The translations under genes were made by a program, and so were the position numbers. Under the pieces are notes generated by a model. The model searched no databases. It was not told the origin of the DNA and saw nothing but the letters and a program-made list of their open reading frames with translations. DNA of 5,456 bases, from NCBI GenBank assembly GCA_002313925.1, contig DCAZ01000065.1:1-5456 (forward strand), in the 5' to 3' direction. The stretch is from Gemmatimonadales bacterium UBA1120 (GTDB taxonomy: Bacteria > Gemmatimonadota > Gemmatimonadetes > Longimicrobiales > Gaopeijiaceae). Below are positions 1 through 5,456 of this stretch, piece after piece. Position 1 is the stretch's first letter. The number at the start of each line of letters is the position of its first letter.

Positions 1-534
1 GTCCGAAACCATCGTCTGACCATCAGGATTGATACTGAACCAAAGCAGAAGAATCACGTTGTCCAGGATGGCTGCAATCTCAGGGTTTGAGTCGCCAGTC
101 ACGAGATCATAAGCCAGCTGGATGGTGTGCTGAGCATGCGCGACCTCGGTAGCGTGTAGGCCACCATCAATATGAACGATCGCCTTACCGTCCATCGCGA
201 GCTGACGTGCTTCCCTCGCGGTCATGCCTTCGGCAGGATACGCTAGCCTGTGTGCGATCTCACGGTACCTCTCCGCATCCCGCAGGTTCTCCGCAGACGA
301 AATTAGAGCGATGTACCACGGTCGACCGTAACTCGTGCGGCCAACCTCCCTAAGCTCCACCCTGTCCGATACAGCGGCTAGCTGCTGAAAATATTCGAGG
401 GACTGCTCGTATGTCGCGAGTTCGAAGTCGGTACCGACGGGAAAGCCGAGAACAGATTCAGGCGTGGGAATCTGTTGGGCCTGTATGGGAAAACCAAGAA
501 GCGCTACAACTGCGAAAAGACGAAGCGGATGCAT
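1..534 (-). CDS. M14-family zinc carboxypeptidase-like protein, exported, N-terminal part only
   Basis: This is the first 178 codons of a gene that runs off the left edge of the window. Residues 1-19 form a signal peptide (short basic start, hydrophobic core LFAVVALLGF, likely cut near IQA-QQ), so the product is probably periplasmic or secreted. The M14 fold is shown by the zinc-ligand motif H127-A-T-E130 inside GGLHATEVAHAQ, and by NPDG at 169-172, which sits at the expected distance. The third zinc ligand (His) and the catalytic Glu would lie beyond the edge. The segment FPVGTDFELATYEQ and the RTSYGRPW stretch resemble the long (roughly 800-950 residue) M14 proteins of Bacteroidota and Gemmatimonadota, by recollection of the family. 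The start is supported by GGAG (542-545) with a 7-nt spacer. It lies 89 bp downstream of the sulfurtransferase gene on the same strand. The family assignment is firm; the substrate is unknown, and activity cannot be judged from this half. Confidence 0.88.
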   Translation of the reverse strand, partial: MHPLRLFAVVALLGFPIQAQQIPTPESVLGFPVGTDFELATYEQSLEYFQQLAAVSDRVELREVGRTSYGRPWYIALISSAENLRDAERYREIAHRLAYPAEGMTAREARQLAMDGKAIVHIDGGLHATEVAHAQHTIQLAYDLVTGDSNPEIAAILDNVILLLWFSINPDGQTMVSD

Positions 535-623
535 ACGGGGACTCCGAATCTATGGTCTCAGCAATAATGTGAGAGGGACCAGAAAGTGAACAGTGACAGC
601 CAGGAGGTCCAGCCCCCGTGAGA

Positions 624-1523
624 TTATCTTGGCGACCTGCCCAAAACGTAAGGAAGGTCTTCCCTTGTTCCCCAATCTCGCCAGGAACCATCGTAAAATT
701 TTGTTTCGTAACCCAGCAACCTGGCAGTGAAGTATGTGAAGCTCGCCCTCCATCCTACCATGCAGTAAGCGACGACTGTGTCGCCTTCCTCCGCACCGGC
801 AGAGACAAAAAGCTCTGTTAGCTGGTCAAGATCATGTACCGTCGGTGATTGCCTGCTTACCACGAGTTCTTCCCAATACATCTGGGCCGCGCCTGGGATA
901 TGACCCGGATGTGCGGTTCCACCCAGGCCCCCATCCTCGCCGGTGTATTCGTCGTCTGGCCTTGCATCGACGAGCGCAGTACGTGGATCAGCTAGTCTCT
1001 GATGAATCCAATCAGCGGTAACAAGAATATCATCCTGCGCCATCAAAGAGATGGAGCCTCGATTGAACGTCGGTGCCTCAATTGAAATCTCATGCCCATC
1101 CTCCTGCCATCCTCCGAAACCACCGTCCAGCATAGATACACTACCCCGGAGCCCCATGACTTCGAGTGTCATAAATACCCTTGCAGCGAAAAGAGGATTC
1201 GAAGCATACACGACGATATGCTGACCCTCTGAAACTCCGCCCATTGCTAGTGCGTCATTGATCTCAGCAAGCGAACGCATTTCCGTGCCCCACGCAGGGT
1301 CCCCTTCCCATACGATCTGGTTCATGTCAAGAAAATGTGCCCCTGGAATGTGTCCAGCCTCATAACGACTTCTCTGCATATCAGCGTGCAAAATCACCAC
1401 TTGGGGATCAGTCAGATGATCACTCAGCCAGTCTGCCGATACGAGTAGGCCGGGGGTTTCTTGGGGTGGCTGTGGCAGAGCCAGCCAAGAAGCCAGAATC
1501 ACCACGAGTAAGGATTTCGTCAT
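624..1523 (-). CDS. Exported two-domain rhodanese-type sulfurtransferase (thiosulfate sulfurtransferase-like)
   Basis: The 299-residue product has two tandem rhodanese domains, at about 25-145 and 165-295, close to the family's usual 280-300. The second domain carries the catalytic loop, with the persulfide-forming cysteine at C254 in YCMVGWRAS. It also has the VDARPDDEYTG segment (185-195), GHIPGA (207-212) and a closing YDGSWRDWG motif (277-285). The first domain has the matching GHIPGA (57-62) and LDGGFGGW (132-139). Its loop position reads YASNPLFAARV without cysteine, so it is the usual inactive structural half. The loop C-x-x-G-x-R resembles thiosulfate sulfurtransferases more than the CGSGVTA-type loop of E. 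coli SseA (3-mercaptopyruvate). Residues 1-18 look like a signal peptide (MTKSLLVVILASWLALPQ), placing the enzyme outside the cytoplasm. The start is supported by GGAGG (1533-1537) with a 9-nt spacer. The gene follows the CDF exporter after 118 bp. The family is certain; the sulfur donor is inferred. Confidence 0.92.
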   Translation of the reverse strand: MTKSLLVVILASWLALPQPPQETPGLLVSADWLSDHLTDPQVVILHADMQRSRYEAGHIPGAHFLDMNQIVWEGDPAWGTEMRSLAEINDALAMGGVSEGQHIVVYASNPLFAARVFMTLEVMGLRGSVSMLDGGFGGWQEDGHEISIEAPTFNRGSISLMAQDDILVTADWIHQRLADPRTALVDARPDDEYTGEDGGLGGTAHPGHIPGAAQMYWEELVVSRQSPTVHDLDQLTELFVSAGAEEGDTVVAYCMVGWRASFTYFTARLLGYETKFYDGSWRDWGTREDLPYVLGRSPR

Positions 1524-1641
1524 CTCTTCTTTCCTCCAATCTCCCGATCATCTAACCAGCTAAGGGATGACGCTTGGTAGATATCATAAGATGCCAGCAG
1601 GTTAAGGAAGGTTATCATCTGGTCAACGTGGTGCGAGTCTT

Positions 1642-2553
1642 TCATGGCTCACTCCCCAATGAGGGAATTTGATACACCGTACGCATCTCGATCTGAAACG
1701 TGACATGTGAGATATCATACTTAGCCATGCGAGTACGGACCTCGTCCAGGATATTTGTATGCTGAGCGGGATCATCGATGACCCCGTGAGCAGAAAGCGC
1801 AACGAAGCCACTCGTTAAGGTCCACACATGTACATCATGGACTTCATCCAGCCCCTCGATACTCCTGAGCGCATCCAGTACTACGTCCATGTCGACATGT
1901 GTGGGTACTGCCTCAAGAAGTACCTCAGCTGCTTCACGTACCAGCTTCCACGCGCCGAATAGGATCAACAAGGCAATGACCACAGAGATAATCGGATCTG
2001 CCGGAGCCCAGCCTGTGGTAACGATAATTACCCCAGCAAGAATTGCACCCACGGATCCAAGCAGGTCTCCAAGGACGTGTAAATAAGCTCCGCGCATATT
2101 GAGATTACCGTGCGCGTGTGACCGCAACAGTACTGCACCTACCACGTTCACCCCCAAACCAAGCATCGCGACACTCAACATGACGATCCCATTGATCTCG
2201 ACCGGTGAGCGCAGTCGCTGCCAAGCCTCTAGCAAAATGAAACCAGCGATTACCAGTAACGTCGCCCCATTGATTAGGGCTGCGAGAATCTCTAGACGCA
2301 CATAGCCGAAAGTCTTCATCTTGCTTGGTGGTCTCTGCGCGAGCCTCATCGCGAACAGTGATAGTGAGAGAGCCGCCACATCGGTAAACATGTGACCCGC
2401 ATCCGCGAGGAGTGCCAACGACTTTGAAAGGACTCCACCAACGATCTCGGCGATCATAAAAATCAAAGTGATCGCGAGAACCCATTTAAGGCGCCCTACT
2501 TCCTTGTGCCGAGAAATCCCACCGATGCCAGAATGGTGGTGATGTCCATTCAT
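1642..2553 (-). CDS. CDF-family cation (probably zinc) efflux transporter
   Basis: This is a 303-residue inner-membrane metal/proton antiporter of the cation diffusion facilitator family (CzcD/ZitB type). Six membrane segments can be seen at about 24-44, 47-70, 88-110, 120-143, 157-180 and 185-205. A cytoplasmic C-terminal domain follows (about 207-295). The transport-site residues are present as two HxxxD motifs, H54-D58 in segment 2 (DAGHMFTD) and H159-D163 in segment 5 (HVLGD). That pairing is typical of zinc-transporting members. The C-terminal domain has the family motif VHDVHVWTLTSG (238-249), and further histidines at 256, 265 and 283 may bind metal. The N-terminus has a four-histidine cluster (residues 4-7), and HAH at 146-148 lies in the loop before segment 5. 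I chose the ATG at 2553 because AGGTGA (2561-2566) stands 7 nt upstream. A start 84 nt further upstream (2637) is open in frame but would add 28 non-family residues. Zinc is the likely substrate; Co, Cd or Fe cannot be excluded. Confidence 0.95.
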   Translation of the reverse strand: MNGHHHHSGIGGISRHKEVGRLKWVLAITLIFMIAEIVGGVLSKSLALLADAGHMFTDVAALSLSLFAMRLAQRPPSKMKTFGYVRLEILAALINGATLLVIAGFILLEAWQRLRSPVEINGIVMLSVAMLGLGVNVVGAVLLRSHAHGNLNMRGAYLHVLGDLLGSVGAILAGVIIVTTGWAPADPIISVVIALLILFGAWKLVREAAEVLLEAVPTHVDMDVVLDALRSIEGLDEVHDVHVWTLTSGFVALSAHGVIDDPAQHTNILDEVRTRMAKYDISHVTFQIEMRTVYQIPSLGSEP

Positions 2554-2560
2554 ATCCTGC

Positions 2561-2566
2561 TCACCT
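2561..2566 (-). promoter_or_regulatory. Ribosome binding site fixing the CDF gene start
   Basis: On the minus strand this reads AGGTGA, a good match to the anti-Shine-Dalgarno complement, 7 nt before the ATG at 2553. It decides between that ATG and the longer in-frame start at 2637. The family-conserved membrane region also begins shortly after the 2553 start. Confidence 0.7.
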
Positions 2567-2584
2567 CTAAGTGAAGACCTCTGA

Positions 2585-2613
2585 AGAATAAACGTGACCT
2601 CGATGTGTCTCAA
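2585..2613 (-). promoter_or_regulatory. Candidate sigma70-type promoter of the CDF gene
   Basis: On the minus strand a TTGAGA hexamer (2608-2613, five of six matches to TTGACA) is separated by exactly 17 bp from TATTCT (2585-2590, four of six matches to TATAAT). Transcription would begin near 2578 and leave a leader of about 25 nt carrying the AGGTGA ribosome binding site. GACCTC occurs twice on the plus strand here (2577-2582 and 2596-2601), one copy in the spacer and one downstream of the -10. I do not recognise a known metal-regulator operator. If this promoter is real, the longer ORF start at 2637 lies upstream of the transcript and cannot be used. This is pattern matching only. Confidence 0.4.
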
Positions 2614-2751
2614 CGATAGCGTGGCCAGCCTTCTCATACCGTTGATACACGAGCCTGGGTAGATATCTGGGCTTCACTTTAGCACCCACCGGGCCTGATT
2701 TACCTTGATTACCCCAAAGCAATACAGCGAGCCCAAATCGAACTAACACAT

Positions 2752-4833
2752 ATGACACAAGCAGCGAACCCCCTCCTGTCTGGAGGTTTCCGAATTCCGT
2801 TCAACCGAATTCGTGCAGAACATGTCGCGCCTGGTATCATGCAGGCGCTTCAAGAAGCTCAAGCCGACATCGATCAGCTTACGTCTGACACGTCAGAACC
2901 AACCTGGGATAATACCATTGGATACTTAGAGTTGATCGGAGGGCGGCTTAGTGAACGGATCGCACCATCTACTCACCTTGTATCCGTTTCAGAGACGCCG
3001 GAACTCCGAGAAGCCTATAACACGGTTCTACCCGAGATATCAGCGTTCTGGTCGAGTTTGCCCCTCAACGGATCACTCTGGGAGAAGGTGAAGGCTTACG
3101 CCGAATCCGAAGAGGCCGCTCAGCTCATGGGGATCAAAGAACGGCATCTTCAGAAAACTGTCCAGGATTTCATACGCGCTGGCGCAGATTTGGAGAAAGA
3201 TGGAAAACAAGAACTCATGGAACTCAAGATTGAGCTCGCTCAGCTTGAGCAGAGGTTTAGCGAACATGTCCTGGATGCGACTGCTGAATATGAGCTGATT
3301 GTTACTGATGAAGCCCGGCTTTCTGGTGTGCCAGAGGCGATGCGCAAGCGCGCAGAGGCGAAGGCGAAGGAAAAAGGGACCGTGGGATGGCTTCTGACGC
3401 TTGACTACCCCTCAGTCGAACCAATCGTGAAGTACTGCGATGACCGAGAGCTTCGACGCGAAATCCACACTGCTTTTGTGACCCGATGCCGAGATGGAAC
3501 GTTCGACAATCGACCCCTTCTCGCCCGCATCTTAAGACTGCGAGATCGTATCGCCGAGCTCTTGGGTTATGACGGTTTTCCGGACTACGTCCTTGAAGAT
3601 CGCATGGCGAAGACCGGAGCGCATGCAATGTCATTCGAGCGAAATCTAGTAGAACGCACTCGTCCTTTCTGGGCTCGTGACGCAGGTGAGCTTCGTACTG
3701 CCGCTGCACACCTCGGTATCGAAGAACTCAAACCATGGGACAGTGCTTATGTAGCAGAGAAACTTAGAAAGGAACGCTATGACATCGATGACGAAGTCCT
3801 GAGGCCTTATTTCCCCCTACCACAGGTCCTCGAAGGAATGTTTGAGATCGTTCGTATGACCTTCGGTTTTAGCGTAACAGAATTGGATATTGAGGAAGTT
3901 TGGCACCCTGATGTTCGGTATTATGAGATTTTTGATGAGTCAGGGGAGAAGGTGGGCGCCTTCTATACTGACTGGTTCCCACGTAAGGAAAAACGCCAAG
4001 GAGCGTGGATGAACCATTTCATCACTGGGGGACCATACAACGGGGGGTTTGCCCCCCACCTCGGCGTAATCTGTGGAAACTTCACACCTCCCGATGGAGA
4101 TGAGGCAGCACTCCTCACGCATCGGGAAGTTGAGACCATCTTCCACGAGTTTGGGCACCTCCTACATCACTGTACATCCCGAGTGGAGATACCTTCACGG
4201 GCTGGCATAAATGTCGCCTGGGACTGGGTCGAACTACCGAGCCAACTAATGGAAAATTGGACTTGGGAGAAAGAGGCCCTCTACTTGTTCGCTCGTCACC
4301 ATAAGACAGGAGATACCCTGCCGGAGCAGCTCTATGAACGTATGGTCGCTGCCCGCCGCTTCATGGGCGGTTGGTCTCAGATGCGGCAGCTCTCCCTAGG
4401 GACCGTCGATCTTGAACTCCACGAGGAACTAGCGCCTCAACTCAGGACAGGTGCAGCGAGCTACTCCGAAGAGGAAGTGGACCTAGTCCAGGGAGATCTC
4501 GTTATGGAATTTGGCCGTAAGCGCTTCGAATCGTTCGTGATTGGACCACACTTCGCGGAGCTTCATATCCTGGCGGTATTCACTCATCTCTTCTCTGGAG
4601 GATACGCCGCAGCTTATTACAGCTACCTCTGGTCTGAGGTGTTGGATGCAGATGTTTTCACCCGTTTCCGTCAGGAAGGAATCTTCAACCGCGAAACCGG
4701 TCAAAGTTACGTAAAATCAATCCTTTCACGTGGGGATTCAGCCGAGCCCGGAGCCCTGTTCAAGGAATTCATGGGACGTGACCCAGATCCGGCAGCCCTT
4801 TTAGATCGGAACCTCGGCCCCGAACCTGCCTAG
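2752..4833 (+). CDS. prlC: M3-family zinc oligopeptidase (oligopeptidase A / PrlC-like)
   Basis: The complete 693-residue product is close in length to E. coli oligopeptidase A (about 680). It has no signal peptide or membrane segment, so it is expected in the cytoplasm, trimming short peptides such as degradation products and cleaved signal peptides. The zinc site is intact: H465-E466-F-G-H469, with the third ligand E494 in VELPSQLMENW. The 29-residue distance from H465 to E494 equals that in thimet oligopeptidase (H473 to E502). The substrate-binding tyrosines are Y618, Y622 and Y625 in GGYAAAYYSYLW, also in register with the thimet enzyme. The N-terminus (NPLL...IRAEHVAPGI) and the C-terminal IFNRETG and ILSRGDS motifs fit the oligopeptidase A branch rather than PepF. 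The start is the only in-frame candidate near the conserved N-terminus, yet no Shine-Dalgarno sequence precedes it. The downstream lipoprotein gene begins 8 bp after the stop. Dcp-type dipeptidyl activity is a less likely alternative. Confidence 0.93.
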   Translation: MTQAANPLLSGGFRIPFNRIRAEHVAPGIMQALQEAQADIDQLTSDTSEPTWDNTIGYLELIGGRLSERIAPSTHLVSVSETPELREAYNTVLPEISAFWSSLPLNGSLWEKVKAYAESEEAAQLMGIKERHLQKTVQDFIRAGADLEKDGKQELMELKIELAQLEQRFSEHVLDATAEYELIVTDEARLSGVPEAMRKRAEAKAKEKGTVGWLLTLDYPSVEPIVKYCDDRELRREIHTAFVTRCRDGTFDNRPLLARILRLRDRIAELLGYDGFPDYVLEDRMAKTGAHAMSFERNLVERTRPFWARDAGELRTAAAHLGIEELKPWDSAYVAEKLRKERYDIDDEVLRPYFPLPQVLEGMFEIVRMTFGFSVTELDIEEVWHPDVRYYEIFDESGEKVGAFYTDWFPRKEKRQGAWMNHFITGGPYNGGFAPHLGVICGNFTPPDGDEAALLTHREVETIFHEFGHLLHHCTSRVEIPSRAGINVAWDWVELPSQLMENWTWEKEALYLFARHHKTGDTLPEQLYERMVAARRFMGGWSQMRQLSLGTVDLELHEELAPQLRTGAASYSEEEVDLVQGDLVMEFGRKRFESFVIGPHFAELHILAVFTHLFSGGYAAAYYSYLWSEVLDADVFTRFRQEGIFNRETGQSYVKSILSRGDSAEPGALFKEFMGRDPDPAALLDRNLGPEPA

Positions 4834-4841
4834 AAAAGTAC

Positions 4842-5456
4842 ATGACCAAACTATTTTCGATCATCGCGGTAGCCATATTCACTTTAGGTCTAGGCTCCTG
4901 CGATAGCACAGCCCTGGCCTACGGAGATGTGAACAGCATCATCGCAGTCATGCGCCCAGAGCTATGGGACGAGGTCTCCGAAGACGTATACTCTGCCCTT
5001 GAGCCGACGATTCGGACGGTACGTGATGAGAAAACCTTTACCGTCACATACCAAGACCCGCTTGGTGATCTTTGGGGGAATCTACGCCGGTTCCGCCAGA
5101 TGCTCTTAATCGGAACTTCACAGGACACTTGGATCCAAGAAGCTCTAGGACGCGGTAGTGAAGGCTCTTCAATTGCTAGGGTTGGCATCCATCAGGTGGA
5201 GGACGTCTGGGCACGGGGCCAGCAGGTCACTGTCGTGCTCTTGCCAGATGGCGGAGGTCTTGAGGAGCTAACCCCACACCTTGCTGAAGTTCATGAGCTA
5301 CTCGATCAGCAGTTCCGGACGTACGTGGTAAACAGAATGTATATGTCGGGGGCTAACACGGCGCTCGCGGACACTTTAGCTATCGAAGCTGGGTTTAGCC
5401 TCATTCTACCAACGGTATACAGGTGGAATCAGTCGGACTCGGTATTCCTTTTCCGG
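4842..5456 (+). CDS. Lipoprotein resembling DUF4837 family, C-terminus cut by window edge
   Basis: The first 205 codons of a gene continuing past the right edge. Residues 1-20 are a lipoprotein signal peptide: Met-Thr-Lys, a hydrophobic core, and the lipobox LGSC with lipidated cysteine C20. The next residue is aspartate (D21). In E. coli this +2 Asp retains lipoproteins in the inner membrane, but the rule need not hold in this lineage. The mature part starts with a short strand-like segment (AYGDVNSIIAVMRPELWDEV). A second region follows (FRQMLLIGTSQD, 85-96), then ADTLAIEAGFSLILPTVYRW (about 176-195). This order resembles DUF4837, a family of uncharacterised lipoproteins best known in Bacteroidota. 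I assign it from memory of the pattern, without a search. No enzymatic motif is visible. The ATG follows the M3 peptidase stop by 8 bp, with only a weak AGAAAAG ribosome site, which suggests co-transcription or translational coupling. The lipoprotein call is strong; the family call is moderate. Confidence 0.8.
   Translation, partial: MTKLFSIIAVAIFTLGLGSCDSTALAYGDVNSIIAVMRPELWDEVSEDVYSALEPTIRTVRDEKTFTVTYQDPLGDLWGNLRRFRQMLLIGTSQDTWIQEALGRGSEGSSIARVGIHQVEDVWARGQQVTVVLLPDGGGLEELTPHLAEVHELLDQQFRTYVVNRMYMSGANTALADTLAIEAGFSLILPTVYRWNQSDSVFLFR

Noticed and set aside
535..623. Possible terminator between the sulfurtransferase and M14 genes
   Set aside because: Only a five-base GGACC/GGTCC pair with a long loop is present, and no T-run follows it on the minus strand. 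That is too weak to call.
458..691. Minus-strand frame of 77 codons across the start of the M14 gene and the end of the sulfurtransferase gene
   Set aside because: It overlaps two well-supported genes in another frame, has no family resemblance and is low in complexity of motif. It is a shadow.
550..753. Minus-strand 67-codon frame over the sulfurtransferase C-terminus and the following spacer
   Set aside because: Most of it lies inside the true coding sequence in a different frame. The hydrophobic end comes from the spacer, and no ribosome site was seen.
1583..1588. TATGAT on the minus strand in the CDF-sulfurtransferase spacer as a -10 box
   Set aside because: No acceptable -35 hexamer stands 16-18 bp upstream, so a separate sulfurtransferase promoter is not supported.
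2105..2485. Minus-strand 126-codon frame inside the CDF gene
   Set aside because: It is fully contained in the CDF gene, whose own frame shows conserved transport motifs. This frame is rich in Arg and Gly without any domain.
2642..2669. TTGATA ... TATCTG on the plus strand as an M3 promoter
   Set aside because: The spacing is 16 bp, but the -10 matches only three of six bases.
3302..3709. Minus-strand 135-codon frame antisense to the M3 peptidase gene
   Set aside because: It lies wholly antisense to a conserved coding region. The product shows no recognisable motif.
4919..5188. Minus-strand 89-codon frame antisense to the lipoprotein gene
   Set aside because: The plus-strand frame has a signal peptide and lipobox and continues unbroken to the window edge. 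The antisense frame shows nothing.

Overview
The window holds five protein-coding genes and no RNA genes, mobile elements or CRISPR. Three genes lie on the minus strand in the left half and two on the plus strand in the right half. They diverge from an intergenic region of about 200 bp at 2554-2751. The base composition is moderate, and I see no obvious compositional break. The gene types suggest a free-living Gram-negative bacterium. They are an exported M14 peptidase of the long 'HATE/NPDG' type, an exported two-domain sulfurtransferase, an oligopeptidase A-like M3 peptidase, and a DUF4837-like lipoprotein. That mix recalls Gemmatimonadota or related Bacteroidota-like lineages, possibly an uncultured environmental genome. 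This is inference from family resemblance, not from a marker gene.

Minus strand, in transcription order: a CDF-family zinc/cation exporter (2553 to 1642), a secreted rhodanese-like thiosulfate sulfurtransferase (1523 to 624), and the N-terminal 178 residues of an M14 zinc carboxypeptidase-like protein (534 to the window edge). The spacers are 118 and 89 bp. Neither contains a convincing terminator, so partial co-transcription is possible, but the spacing is too wide to assert an operon. A plausible sigma70-type promoter lies just upstream of the CDF gene.

Plus strand: a complete M3 metallopeptidase (2752-4833) is followed after only 8 bp by a lipoprotein gene (4842 to the window edge). The two are probably co-transcribed.

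The shared theme is zinc and peptides: two zinc peptidases (one exported, one without a signal peptide) flank a zinc exporter. I see no strong evidence that they form a dedicated system. Most of the window looks like ordinary chromosomal housekeeping or accessory content. The items most worth a second look are the DUF4837-like lipoprotein coupled to the M3 peptidase, the export signal on the sulfurtransferase, and the lack of a visible ribosome binding site for the M3 gene.
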